Shown piece after piece: positions 44,820-53,878 of a stretch of DNA of 64,000 nt. The translations under genes were made by a program, and so were the position numbers. Numbering within the stretch: the first letter of the stretch is position 1; each line of letters opens with the position of its first letter. Source of the DNA: Bradyrhizobium sp. (GTDB lineage: Bacteria; Pseudomonadota; Alphaproteobacteria; Rhizobiales; Xanthobacteraceae); NCBI RefSeq assembly GCF_030646015.1, contig NZ_JAUSLT010000074.1:34328-98327 (forward strand). The letters run 5' to 3'. The notes beneath the pieces were generated by a model, which saw only the letters and a program-made list of their open reading frames with translations, made no database searches and had not been told where the DNA came from.

Positions 44820-46031
44820 TCAGTCCGGCAGCCGCAGGATCGCGCATGAAGTGCCGGCGAGGGCTGCCGGCGCAAAGGGCGCACGCACGATTAACGCCCG
44901 TGCCGCAGCGAGATTCCCGAGCAGCGACGAGTCCTGATGGTTGACCGGAGTGGCGATCAGGGCACCGTCGGCGCGCCGCTCCAGCCGGGCCCGCAAATAG
45001 TCTTCGCGCAGGTCATTGGCGGCGACGTCGCGTCCCAGCAGCGCGGTCTCGCTGACGTGGTGGACGGCTGATCGGCCCGACAATGCGCGAATCAGCGGCG
45101 CCAGGAACAGGAAGCCGCAGACATAGGACGACACCGGATTGCCGGGCAGGCCGATCACCCGCATCGCGCCGAGCCGCCCATGCATCATCGGCTTGCCCGG
45201 CCGCATCGCGATCCGCCAGAACGTCATGGCGACGCCCTCGGCCTCCAGCGACCGCTTCACCAGATCGTGGTCGCCGACCGAGGCGCCGCCCATGGTGATC
45301 AGGATGTCGGCGCCACTGTCGCGGGCGCGGCGGATGCCGTCGGTGGTGGCCGCCAGGGTGTCGGCGGCGATGCCGAGATCGATGGTTTCGGCGCCTTCAT
45401 GCCGCGCCAGCGCGCGCAGCGCGTAGCCGTTGGAATAGACGATCTGCCCGGGGCCGGGGGTTGCGCCCGGCATCACCAGTTCGTCGCCGGTGGCGAGCAT
45501 CGCCACAACGGGCCGGCGGCACACCGGAATCTCGGGGTGGTTCATGCCGGCGGCCAGCGACAGGTCGCGGTCGGTGAGCCGGATGCCGCGCGCCAGCAGC
45601 ACATCGCCCTCGCGAAAGTCGATGCCGGCCGGGCGGATATGCCGTCCCGGTCGGGCGGCCTCGGTGATGGTGATGCCGCCATCCTCGGCCACGGTGTCTT
45701 CCTGGATGATGACGGCGTCGGCGCCCTCGGGGATCACGCCGCCGGTAAAGATCCGCACCGCTTCGCCGGCGCCAACCTTGACGTCGAACGGGCGGCCGGC
45801 CGCGACCTCGCCGATCACCTTGAGCCGCGCCGCGACATGGTCGGCGTCGGCCGAGCGCACCGCATAGCCGTCCATCGCCGACATCGCCTGCGGTGGCTGG
45901 GTCCGCAACGCCGCGACGTCGCGCGCCAGCACCCGGTGATGCGCGGCATCCAGCGCGACCATTTCCTCCGGCAGCGGCTCGGCGCCCGAGAGAATGGCGG
46001 TAAGGGCATCGACGACGGGCATGAGCGCCAC
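44820..46031 (-). CDS. moeA: Molybdopterin molybdenumtransferase MoeA
   Basis: 403 residues. PVVDALTAILSGAEPLPEEM at the start, MSAMDGYAVRSAD, IFTGGVIPEGADAVIIQED, MGGASVGDHDLVKRSLEAEG and GLPGNPVSSYVCGF, all typical of MoeA. Inserts molybdate into adenylylated molybdopterin. GTG 46031 chosen because GTGGAG lies 8 bases upstream; ATG 46022 is the alternative. In related genomes moaC lies next to it; here moaC is 11.5 kb away. Confidence 0.94.
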   Translation of the reverse strand: MALMPVVDALTAILSGAEPLPEEMVALDAAHHRVLARDVAALRTQPPQAMSAMDGYAVRSADADHVAARLKVIGEVAAGRPFDVKVGAGEAVRIFTGGVIPEGADAVIIQEDTVAEDGGITITEAARPGRHIRPAGIDFREGDVLLARGIRLTDRDLSLAAGMNHPEIPVCRRPVVAMLATGDELVMPGATPGPGQIVYSNGYALRALARHEGAETIDLGIAADTLAATTDGIRRARDSGADILITMGGASVGDHDLVKRSLEAEGVAMTFWRIAMRPGKPMMHGRLGAMRVIGLPGNPVSSYVCGFLFLAPLIRALSGRSAVHHVSETALLGRDVAANDLREDYLRARLERRADGALIATPVNHQDSSLLGNLAAARALIVRAPFAPAALAGTSCAILRLPD

Positions 46032-46080
46032 GGTGAGACTCCACTGAAGATGACTACGGATGAGGCCAATAGGCCGCAAC

Positions 46081-46194
46081 CGTCATTGCGAGCGTAGCGA
46101 AGCAATCCATTCCGGCAAAGCAAAGAAAGAATGGATTGCTTCGTCGCAAGTGCTCCCTTGCGCAAACGCTTCGCGTTTGTCGCAGGCAATGACG
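46081..46194. repeat. GTCATTGCGAG palindromic repeat, copy 3
   Basis: CGTCATTGCGAGCGTAGCGA left end, GAAGCAATCCATTC with its complement GAATGGATTGCTTCG, then a TTGCGCAAACGCTTCGCG insert and CAATGACGG at the right. The longest of the three copies because of the extra inner hairpin. Confidence 0.8.
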
Positions 46195-46204
46195 GCTGAT
46201 AGTC

Positions 46205-46831
46205 CTAAATCCCGAGATCCGCCAGCGCCTTTGCCACATCATCCGTCGACGTCACGTGAACCCCGATCAGCCCGCGCGCCCGTGCGCCCGCGATATTGTC
46301 GGCGGAGTCGTCGAAAAACACGATCCGCTGCGCCGGCACGCCGATCGCCTGCACCACGTGATCGTAGGCCGCCGCATCCGGTTTCCGAAATCCGATTGTC
46401 GACGACAAGAACAGTTCGCGGAAGTGCCCGAGCACGGCGGGATAGGTCTTCGAGAAATGCGCGACATGCGGCGGGTTGGTGTTGGAGAACGCGTAGAGCG
46501 GCATCCGCGCCGCGGCGCGCGCCAGCAGCGGCGCGATCCCGGGCATTTCGCCGGTGAAGATCGCGTTCCAGCCTTCCAGGAACTGGGCGTCCGATATGGC
46601 GATGCCGAGCGAGCCGCGCAGGTTCTGGAAGAACGCGGCGTCGTCGATCACGCCGGTCTCGTGGCGCCTGAAATGATTATCGACCACAAACCGCGCCATG
46701 ACATCGGCGGGCGCGCAGCCGGCATGGCCGGCCCAGATGGTCATGACCTTGCTGAAATCGATATCGAGCACGACGCGGCCGAGATCGAAGAGGAGGGCGT
46801 CGGCGGAGGCCGGGGAGAGGGGCTGGGTCAT
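46205..46831 (-). CDS. HAD-superfamily hydrolase (YihX-like)
   Basis: 208 residues. The HAD motif I is ALLFDLGRVVLDID; this has D-L-G where most have D-x-D, as in some YihX/epoxide-hydrolase-N-like members. Motif II is in LYAFSNTNPPH, motif III/IV in GFRKPDAAAY and IVFFDDSADNI. A phosphatase or haloacid-type hydrolase of unknown substrate. Starts at ATG 46831; the repeat 46081-46194 follows it. Confidence 0.8.
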   Translation of the reverse strand: MTQPLSPASADALLFDLGRVVLDIDFSKVMTIWAGHAGCAPADVMARFVVDNHFRRHETGVIDDAAFFQNLRGSLGIAISDAQFLEGWNAIFTGEMPGIAPLLARAAARMPLYAFSNTNPPHVAHFSKTYPAVLGHFRELFLSSTIGFRKPDAAAYDHVVQAIGVPAQRIVFFDDSADNIAGARARGLIGVHVTSTDDVAKALADLGI

Positions 46832-46940
46832 GGGGACGGTTTACGAAAAACGGGCGAAGCGGGCAACGGGTGACCGCGCGCCGACCCGTAGAGTCTCGGT
46901 GAAAAGGCTCCTCATTCCCTCAGCGGGAGACGATCAATTT

Positions 46941-47363
46941 TCAGTCGTCGTCCGCAGCCCATGGGATGGTGCCGCTCTTCCACTTGGCCTCGACCTTGTC
47001 GGCATCTTCGATCAGTTGATCGATGACGCTGATCGGCTTCTTGCCGGGGTTCTTCTTGCAGAATTCGTGGATCAGCGGGAGCAGCTTCTTTTCGCCCATC
47101 AGGGAAAGATCGACGTACTGACTGTCTCCCTCCAACAGGGCAATGTTGGCGGCGCTCATGTAACCCTGGACCCAAAAGAATACCATGGTATTGGCGATGT
47201 TGTTGAAGCCTTCGGCGGGATTCATGTCCTTTGCCAGCTTTTCGCAGGAAGCAACGCCTATTCCGGTCGTCGCGAGGGGTTCTGCAAGAACAGGCGCAGT
47301 TGAAAGGAAGAAGCAAGCGGCAATGGATGGCAGTCGATATCGATTGCGGTTTCGTGAGCTCAT
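46941..47363 (-). CDS. Periplasmic HdeA/HdeB-like protein
   Basis: 140 residues with a signal peptide (RLPSIAACFFLSTAPVLAEP). The mature protein has two cysteines (VASCEKLAKD and HEFCKKNPGK) spanning a helix with FFWVQGYMSAAN. This cysteine-W-x-x-GY pattern resembles HdeA/HdeB acid-stress chaperones and related Rap1a-like proteins. Oxidised and periplasmic if so. It follows the hybrid kinase on the minus strand by 42 bp and may be co-expressed. Confidence 0.55.
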   Translation of the reverse strand: MSSRNRNRYRLPSIAACFFLSTAPVLAEPLATTGIGVASCEKLAKDMNPAEGFNNIANTMVFFWVQGYMSAANIALLEGDSQYVDLSLMGEKKLLPLIHEFCKKNPGKKPISVIDQLIEDADKVEAKWKSGTIPWAADDD

Positions 47364-47405
47364 GAGAAATCCCCTTGTTGCAACCCAGCGGATGGTCCCG
47401 CTGCC

Positions 47406-49451
47406 TCATCGATCTCCCGAAACGGGTGCCGGATTATCGATCGCATTTCGAACCACTTCCGCGAGACGCGACAGCCGGTAGGGTTTTTCGAGAAGCACGA
47501 TCCCGGCGTCTGAACTGAGCTGTTGCGAACTGACATCCGAATATCCGGTCGTATACAGAACCTTGATCCCGGGTCGCAGCTGCCGGATGAGTTCGGCCAG
47601 TTGCCAGCCGTCCGTCGATCCCGGCATGACAATGTCCGTGAACAGGAGATCGATCGGGAGTCCGCTGCGCACTTCCCTCAACGCTTCGGTCGCGTTACTG
47701 GCGGCGATTGTCCTGTATCCCAGTGCCTGAAGTTGCTGCGTGACAAAATCGCGAACGATGGCGTCGTCTTCGACACAGAGGATGGTCTCGTCGCCGCGAG
47801 GAAGCCGTTTTTGGAAATTGTCGGCAGCAGCCGAGGGTTCATCGTCGGATACCGGAAGGTACAGCCTGAACGTCGTCCCCTTGCCCTCTTCGGTTTCGAA
47901 GTCGATGTGTCCGCCGGACTGCTTGACGAAGCCGTACACCATGCTGAGACCGAGCCCGGTGCCCTTGCCGACGCCTTTGGTGCTGAAGAATGGTTCGTAG
48001 ATCTTGCTCTGAATGGCTTTGTCGATCCCGGTTCCCGTATCCGTGACGCTGATGGTGACATAGCTGCCCGCGGAAAGGTCGCGGACGGCAGCTTCGTCCT
48101 GATCGATTGCAACCGTATCGGCATCGATCGTCAGCCGGCCTCTGTTTGGCATGGCGTCGCGCGCGTTGATCCCCAGATTGACCAGTGCAGACGAAAGCTG
48201 ATCCGGATCGACGAACACTGTTCCGATGTAGTCTCGCTTGGCAAAATCAATCTCGATCTGGCGGCCGAGCACCGACGTCAGCAGGTCGCAGGTCGTCGCA
48301 ATCAGCGCCTCGACATCTGTGCTCCGGGGCCGCAGCGGCTGTTTTCGCGCGAACGCCAGCAAACTCGAGGTCAGCTTGGCGCCGCGGTCGGCGGCCGATC
48401 CGATCATTTGAACGATCGCCGCCAGCTGCGGGCGGTCGGCAACGCCGTCCGCGAGCGTGTCGATCGTTCCCGGAATGACCGTCAGCAGGTTGTTGAAGTC
48501 ATGCGCCACTCCGCCGGTGAGTTCGCCGATCGATCGAATTTTCTGCGCATGCGCCAGCTTGATCTGCGCGGCTTCCCTGGCCGCGACTTCCTGTTCGACA
48601 CGCTGCTCCAGCGTCCGGGTCAATTCGCGCAGGTCATCTTCGAGCTTCCGGCGCTCGGTGATGTCCATGTTGATGCCGATCAGGCGCGTCGGCTTTCCCG
48701 CGCCACCAACGATCTGTCCGCGGCTGTAAATCCAGCGCACGCCGTTCGGGCCCAGAATGCGATGCTCGAGTTCCCCGGAACCGCCGGTTTCGATGATGTC
48801 GGCCAGCCTCCGTTCGAGCATCGGCAGATCATCGGGATGCATCAGGCTCCGCCATTCATCGACCGAAATCGACCGCGCCCCAGATGGTTCGATGCCGTGC
48901 AGGCGGCACTGCTCGTCGGACCACAGATTGGGGCCGCCCGCGATATCCCAGTCGTAGCTCCCGATATGGCCCGCTTCCTGACTGAGGCGCAGCAGTGATT
49001 CACTGGCCGCCAGTCGCTCTGCCGCCTCGTTGGGCGCCGTGACCGTCTCCATGGCAAGCACTGCGCCGCCGACGCTCTGATCGGGCAGGCGCCATGGCTG
49101 CATGTGCCAGCGCATCCAGGTCATCGTTCCATCGGAACGTCGAAAGCAAAAATCGTCCTTGGTAATTGTTTCGCCTGACAGTACGCGTTGATTGGTTTCC
49201 CGGGCCTTGTCGGTCGCGCGCCGGAACTCGAAAACAGAGCGACCGACAATCGACTTCTGTGTCTCTCCCGTGATCTCATTATCAACAAGGTATCGAGCGC
49301 TGACGGCGAGATAGCGCATCTGCGCATCGAACATCGCGATGCAACCCGGCGTGGTCTCGATGAAGTTCTTCAGAGACCAGGAAGATAAATCCGAACTCGC
49401 CGCATCCGACGGGGGGTCGTTCGGTGGCAGCCCCGCAGCAAACGTCGTCAT
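47406..49451 (-). CDS. Hybrid sensor histidine kinase (PAS-PAS-HK-REC)
   Basis: 681 residues, no clear membrane span. Two PAS domains (about residues 15-135 and 150-270, ending NMDITERRKLEDDL), a coiled-coil with the phospho-acceptor GGVAHDFNNLLTV, an HATPase with NLGINARDAMP and GKGTGLGLSMVYG, and a C-terminal receiver (ILCVEDDAIVRDF; Asp in LLFTDIVMPG). Belongs to the HWE-free 'AHDFNN' class of rhizobial PAS kinases. Start ATG 49451; a TTG at 49496 is less likely. No response-regulator partner gene is adjacent. Confidence 0.85.
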   Translation of the reverse strand: MTTFAAGLPPNDPPSDAASSDLSSWSLKNFIETTPGCIAMFDAQMRYLAVSARYLVDNEITGETQKSIVGRSVFEFRRATDKARETNQRVLSGETITKDDFCFRRSDGTMTWMRWHMQPWRLPDQSVGGAVLAMETVTAPNEAAERLAASESLLRLSQEAGHIGSYDWDIAGGPNLWSDEQCRLHGIEPSGARSISVDEWRSLMHPDDLPMLERRLADIIETGGSGELEHRILGPNGVRWIYSRGQIVGGAGKPTRLIGINMDITERRKLEDDLRELTRTLEQRVEQEVAAREAAQIKLAHAQKIRSIGELTGGVAHDFNNLLTVIPGTIDTLADGVADRPQLAAIVQMIGSAADRGAKLTSSLLAFARKQPLRPRSTDVEALIATTCDLLTSVLGRQIEIDFAKRDYIGTVFVDPDQLSSALVNLGINARDAMPNRGRLTIDADTVAIDQDEAAVRDLSAGSYVTISVTDTGTGIDKAIQSKIYEPFFSTKGVGKGTGLGLSMVYGFVKQSGGHIDFETEEGKGTTFRLYLPVSDDEPSAAADNFQKRLPRGDETILCVEDDAIVRDFVTQQLQALGYRTIAASNATEALREVRSGLPIDLLFTDIVMPGSTDGWQLAELIRQLRPGIKVLYTTGYSDVSSQQLSSDAGIVLLEKPYRLSRLAEVVRNAIDNPAPVSGDR

Positions 49452-49669
49452 GTTCCATGGCCCATCGAAAAAAAGCGGCTCGAAAATTTCCGTCAATAGC
49501 GATCACATTATCAAACCGACATAGCGTAATCCCCGAAGGCTCAGGTGTCATGCGGTATTATAATGCAGTTAGCATTTTCCTGCGCCTGTTGCCCAGCGGA
49601 CGTGGCGGGTTGTCCGGTTGAAGGCTGCAAGGCGCCCCCTGGCGGACGTTGTGGCCTCCCACCCCATCC

Positions 49670-50881
49670 TCAATCCTCCTCCGGCGGCTTGGTGTGCCGG
49701 AACATCCGCAGCAGCGCCAAATCGTAGCCGATCTTCAGGCAGCCGCAGACCACCAGCGGCAGCCCTGAAAATGGCCCGACCAGCATGAAGCCGGCGATGG
49801 CCGGGCTGATCGAGGAGGCGAGGCTGCGCGGCACCGCGGTGACGCTGGCGGCCGCGGTGCGCTCGGCCGGCGTCACCACGGCCATCACGTAGGATGAGCG
49901 CGTCGGCACGTCCATCTGCGACAGCGCGGAGCGCACCAGCAGCAGCGTCAGCACCACGGTGAGGTCGCTTGAGAACGCCGCCGCGATCAGGCAGAGGCTG
50001 GAGGGGATGTGGGTGTACACCATGGTGTTGATCAGGCCGATCCGTCCGGCCAACCAGGCGGCCACAGGAAACGAGAACGCGCCGAGCAGGCTGGAGGCGA
50101 AGAAATAGACGCTGGCGGCTTCCAGCGACAGGTCGAAGCGCTGGAACAGCCACAGCGCCAGCAGCGACTGGACGACGAAACCGCCGGCAAAAGCGTCCAT
50201 GCTGAACAGCGCGGCCAACCGGTAGACGATGGCTCTCGATGGCCCGAGTGCGCTCTTCGGCGCGTTGGCGATGTGGCTGTGGTCGCGCGGCAGGCGGCGG
50301 TACAACAGCGCCGCGAGCAGTCCCAGCACGGCATACAGATAGAACATCAGCTTGATGGCGGATAGCCGCGACCAGCCGAGCGAAGCGAGCTGCTCCGGCA
50401 GGGCCGCCGCCAGCGAGCCGACCGCCGCGGTCAGCGCGCCGATCAGGCTGTAGCGGGCAAAGATGGCGGTGCGGTCGCGGGCCGCGGTTTCCCGCGTCAG
50501 CAGCGCGTGTTCGAGCGGCACCAGCATGCCGGAATCGCCGCCGGACGGATTGATGCTGCCGATGAAGGCGATCAGCAGCACAAAGGCAAAGGTCTCGGCG
50601 GCCGGAAATACCAGGCCGGTGAAAACGATCAGCCCGGCGCCGGCGAGAAACAGGCTGCGCAGCTCGAACCGCGGCGCGATGAAGCCGGTGAGCAAGGTGA
50701 GGGCCGCGGTCCCCAGCAGCGAGGCGCTGGCGACGATGCCGATCTGTTGCGGGCTGAAGCCCACGGCCGAGAGGTAAACCGGCAGGATGATGATGGCAAA
50801 GCCGTCGCCGAAGCCGCGCAGCGCGCGGGCGGCATAGAGGCAGAGAATATCGGAAGGAGTCCGGATCGAGCTGTTCGCCAT
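49670..50881 (-). CDS. MFS transporter
   Basis: 403 residues, about 12 membrane segments. Opening YAARALRGFGDGFAIIILPV and ALSQMDVPTRSSYVMAVVTP are typical of drug/sugar-efflux-like MFS carriers. No signal for a substrate. ATG 50881 with GGAGATGAG-like site upstream. Stands alone between the kinase and a repeat. Confidence 0.8.
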   Translation of the reverse strand: MANSSIRTPSDILCLYAARALRGFGDGFAIIILPVYLSAVGFSPQQIGIVASASLLGTAALTLLTGFIAPRFELRSLFLAGAGLIVFTGLVFPAAETFAFVLLIAFIGSINPSGGDSGMLVPLEHALLTRETAARDRTAIFARYSLIGALTAAVGSLAAALPEQLASLGWSRLSAIKLMFYLYAVLGLLAALLYRRLPRDHSHIANAPKSALGPSRAIVYRLAALFSMDAFAGGFVVQSLLALWLFQRFDLSLEAASVYFFASSLLGAFSFPVAAWLAGRIGLINTMVYTHIPSSLCLIAAAFSSDLTVVLTLLLVRSALSQMDVPTRSSYVMAVVTPAERTAAASVTAVPRSLASSISPAIAGFMLVGPFSGLPLVVCGCLKIGYDLALLRMFRHTKPPEED

Positions 50882-51238
50882 GTCTCATCTCCTCGAACGG
50901 AGCGAGACAACGCTTGGCTGCGCGCAGCTGACCGGGCGGTTGCCGATGACCCGGTGTCGATGCAGATAATCACGCCGGGCAGGGCGGTTCAAGAGGGCGC
51001 AATCGGGATCCTTTGTGCCGCCGCAGCGCGCGAACCTCATCCTGAGGAGCCGCGCGCCTTCGCGCGGCGTCTCGAAGGATGGCAGCAGGCCATGTGCCAG
51101 ATGGTTCGAGACGCGCGCCGGACAGCGTAAGGACGCTGCCCGACGCGCTCCTCACCATGAGGGAGCGTGAATGAGGTCCGTTCTTGGTCGCTCGCGCCGC
51201 ATTGACGCGAGACAGGTCAGGCCGTAGCGTTGTGATCG
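50882..51238. other. Intergenic stretch containing a CCTCATCCTGAGGAG repeat
   Basis: 357 bases. The repeat at 51034-51163 takes up the middle. The left side must hold the MFS promoter. Nothing else recognised. Confidence 0.5.
51034..51163. repeat. CCTCATCCTGAGGAG repeat, copy 1
   Basis: Begins CCTCATCCTGAGGAGC, contains CTCGAAGGATGG and GTGCCAGATGGTTCGAGACG, and ends CTCCTCACCATGAGGG. Nearly identical to 53672-53799. Short internal palindromes (GCGCGCCTTCGCGCG). Confidence 0.8.
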
Positions 51239-51478
51239 ATGCTCATCATCTCGATCATTCTGGAATTCACGGTCATGATCGTCGCGGTTCTCGCGGCGCG
51301 CCAGGGCCGTCCGTACCTGTACGGTCTTGCATTCACCTTCGGCGCCTACGTGTTCTACGATCTCGCCCGCTTCCTGCAGTGGGGCGTCGAGGGACCGCTG
51401 CTGTCCGGCCTGTTCCTGATCGCAAGCGCCAGCGCGCTGGTCGCGGTGTGGGGCTTGTACAAGGATCGACCGCGGTAG
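51239..51478 (+). CDS. Small hypothetical membrane protein
   Basis: 79 residues with three hydrophobic stretches (LIISIILEFTVMIVAVLAAR; LYGLAFTFGAYVFY; LLSGLFLIASASALVAVWGL). Positive C-terminus KDRPR. No recognised family. It lies 40 bp upstream of the aldolase gene, same strand; coupling is possible. Confidence 0.55.
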   Translation: MLIISIILEFTVMIVAVLAARQGRPYLYGLAFTFGAYVFYDLARFLQWGVEGPLLSGLFLIASASALVAVWGLYKDRPR

Positions 51479-51518
51479 CGTCAGGGACCCGCGGCCGTTG
51501 GCAAATGGGAGACGTCCG

Positions 51519-52301
51519 TTGCGCCCAAATCCAATAAAACCGCGGCTGGCGGCCGGCGGCTGTGCGTTCGGCACGATGACATTCGAGTTCTTCACATCAG
51601 GCTATCCCGCGATCTGCCGCGAGGCCGGCGCCGAATTCATTCTCTACGACATGGAGCATTCGGGCGTCGGATTCGAGACGATGAAGGCCCAGTTCGCATT
51701 CTGCCGCGGGCTCGATCTGGTGCCCCTCGTGCGCGTGCCCTCCGGCGACTACCACCACGTCGCGCGGGCGCTCGATATCGGCGCGATGGGCATCATGGTG
51801 CCGATGGTCGAGACGGCGGAGCAAGCGCAGGCGATCGTCGACTGCACCAGATATCCGCCGGCGGGCCGTCGCGGCGCCGCGTTCGGTGTCGCCGGTCACG
51901 ATGACTATGCGGACGGCGCCGTGACCGACAAGATCGCGGAGGCCAACGCGCGCACGATGGTGATCGCGCTGGTCGAGACCGCCAAGGGCATCGAGAACGT
52001 CGATGCGATCGCGGCCGTCGACGGCGTCGACGTGGTCTGGCTCGGTCATTTCGACCTGACCAATTTTCTGGGCATTCCGGCGCAGTTCGACCATCCGATC
52101 TTCCATGCGGCTGTCGATCGTCTGGTCGAAGCCTGCAACAAGCACGGCAAGACGCCGGGCTTTCTCGCCGGCGACGGGAAGTGGGCGCGTGACTTCCGCG
52201 CCAAAGGCTTTCGCATGATCGCCTATGGCGTCGACACCCTGCTGATGCAAAGCGCGCTCGCGGAGGGCATCAGGCTCTTGCAAGGCACGGTGGAGGAATA
52301 G
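51519..52301 (+). CDS. HpcH/HpaI-type aldolase/citrate lyase family protein
   Basis: 260 residues, TIM-barrel. The metal-binding region FILYDMEHSGVGFETMKAQF, VPLVRVPSGDYHHVARALDI, GAMGIMVPMVETAEQAQAIV and LVETAKGIENVDAIAAVDGV are diagnostic. Catalyses retro-aldol cleavage of 2-keto-3-deoxy acids in the best-known members (HpcH, GarL). TTG 51519 chosen because GGGAG lies 7 bases upstream. Followed by an OYE-type reductase 183 bp downstream, plausibly an aromatic/organic-acid degradation pair. Confidence 0.82.
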   Translation: MRPNPIKPRLAAGGCAFGTMTFEFFTSGYPAICREAGAEFILYDMEHSGVGFETMKAQFAFCRGLDLVPLVRVPSGDYHHVARALDIGAMGIMVPMVETAEQAQAIVDCTRYPPAGRRGAAFGVAGHDDYADGAVTDKIAEANARTMVIALVETAKGIENVDAIAAVDGVDVVWLGHFDLTNFLGIPAQFDHPIFHAAVDRLVEACNKHGKTPGFLAGDGKWARDFRAKGFRMIAYGVDTLLMQSALAEGIRLLQGTVEE

Positions 52302-52484
52302 GGCGGGGCGGCCTGGGCTGCGCGGCAACCGCAGCGTCGAATTGGATTGTCAGTTCGGGACCCATCCAGCGTGCGGTTCACGAAGCCTTTGCCGCTGGCT
52401 GCAGCAGCGTATATCGTTCGCGACCAAGCATGACCGCCCGGCGCAGCCGGGGAACGATGTCAGGCAACCTGAGGAAATGTTCCC

Positions 52485-53657
52485 ATGTCCGAAACGCTGC
52501 TGTTTTCACCGCTGAGCATCCGCGGCGTCGAATTGAAGAACCGCATCGTGGTGCCGCCGATGCACCAGTATTCCGCGATCAAGGGCTTTCCGACCGACTG
52601 GCATCTGATGAATGCCGGCAAATTCGCCGCCGGCGGCGCCGGCCTCGTCGTCGTCGAATCGACCAAGGTGGAGCGGCGTGGTTGTGGCACCGTCGGCGAT
52701 CTCGGGATCTGGGACGACAAATTCATCGAGCCGCTCGGGCGCCTGGTGAAATTCATCAAGCAGCAGAATGCCGCCGTCGGGATCCAGCTCGGCCATTCCG
52801 GCCGCAAGGCGCGCGCCACCCGTCCGTGGGAAGGCGACCGGCCGCTGCAGCGAACCCCTGAGATCGACGACTGGGAGGAATGGACGCCGGTGGCGCCGAG
52901 CGCGATCGCCCATAGCGAGAAATGGCCGGTCCCGCGGGCGCTGGAGCGGCAGGAGGTGAAGGACCTGGTGCAGGCCTGGGGCGAGGCCGCGCGGCGCGCC
53001 GATGCCGCCGGCTTCGATGTGCTGGAGCTGCACGGTGCCCACGGCTATCTCGTGCACGAGTTCCTGTCGGAAAAATCCAACCAGCGTTCGGACGAATATG
53101 GCGGCTCCGAATTGAACCGGATGCGGTTCATCACCGAGGTGACCGAAGCAGTGCGGATGCACTGGCCGGCGCACAAGCCGCTGTTCGTGCGGCTGTCGGT
53201 GGAGGACAATGCGGGGTGGGGCCCGGAACAAAGCGCGCGGCTGGCGACCATTCTCAAACCGAAGGGCGTGGATGTCATCGACTGCTCGTCCGGCGGCATC
53301 ACCGACGTGGCGCCGATCCTCGGCAAGGAGATAAAATACAGCTATCAGGTGCCGCTGTCCGAATATGTGAAGCGGCACGCCGATATCATGACCATGGCGG
53401 TCGGCCTCATCATCCACGGCGATCAGGCCGAGCAGATCTTGCGCGATGGGCAGGCCGACCTGATCGCGGTCGGGCGCGAGATCCTCAACAATCCGAACTG
53501 GCCGATGGACGCCGCGCTGAAACTGGGCGTCGAAGGTCCGTTCCGCAACGTCCCGCCGCAGTTCGGCTACTGGCTCGGCACCCGCGACAAGCGCGGTTTC
53601 GGCACCCAGCCCTCGACCTTCCAGAACGGCCTACGTGATCCCGGCAAAGTGTCCTGA
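52485..53657 (+). CDS. NADH:flavin oxidoreductase (old yellow enzyme, YqjM-like)
   Basis: 390 residues. FMN-binding barrel: FSPLSIRGVELKNRIVVPPM at the start, the YqjM-type IQLGHSGRKAR with the substrate-binding histidine, and LHGAHGYLVHEFLSEKSNQR then SDEYGGS. Reduces activated alkenes with NAD(P)H. CTGAGGAA ribosome site before ATG 52485. Third plus-strand gene in a run after 51239. Confidence 0.88.
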   Translation: MSETLLFSPLSIRGVELKNRIVVPPMHQYSAIKGFPTDWHLMNAGKFAAGGAGLVVVESTKVERRGCGTVGDLGIWDDKFIEPLGRLVKFIKQQNAAVGIQLGHSGRKARATRPWEGDRPLQRTPEIDDWEEWTPVAPSAIAHSEKWPVPRALERQEVKDLVQAWGEAARRADAAGFDVLELHGAHGYLVHEFLSEKSNQRSDEYGGSELNRMRFITEVTEAVRMHWPAHKPLFVRLSVEDNAGWGPEQSARLATILKPKGVDVIDCSSGGITDVAPILGKEIKYSYQVPLSEYVKRHADIMTMAVGLIIHGDQAEQILRDGQADLIAVGREILNNPNWPMDAALKLGVEGPFRNVPPQFGYWLGTRDKRGFGTQPSTFQNGLRDPGKVS

Positions 53658-53671
53658 CGTTAGTACGATCG

Positions 53672-53799
53672 ACCTCATTCTGAGGAGCATCGTGAAGCGA
53701 TGCGTCTCGAAGGATGGCGGCAGGCGGTGTGCCAGATGGTTCGAGACGCGCACCGGACAGCGCAAGGGCGCTGCCCGACGCGCTCCTCACCATGAGGGA
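53672..53799. repeat. CCTCATCCTGAGGAG repeat, copy 2
   Basis: Starts ACCTCATTCTGAGGAGC and ends CTCCTCACCATGAGGG. It shares the GTGCCAGATGGTTCGAGACG core with copy 1. Fills the space after the OYE gene. Confidence 0.8.
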
Positions 53800-53819
53800 G
53801 TTGGTGTGTCCGCCCAGTT

Positions 53820-53867
53820 GACCTCATCCTGAGGAGGCCACGAAGTGGCCGTCTCGAAGGATGGGCA
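53820..53867. repeat. CCTCATCCTGAGGAG repeat, partial copy
   Basis: Left part only: CCTCATCCTGAGGAGGCC, ACGAAGTGGC, CTCGAAGGATGGG. 12 bases before the end of the GGDEF-EAL gene. Confidence 0.7.
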
Positions 53868-53878
53868 GCAATCCGGGC

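Noticed and set aside
46205..46831. HAD protein as a TA-type partner of the kinase region
   Set aside because: No partner gene or overlap; ordinary metabolic phosphatase features suffice.
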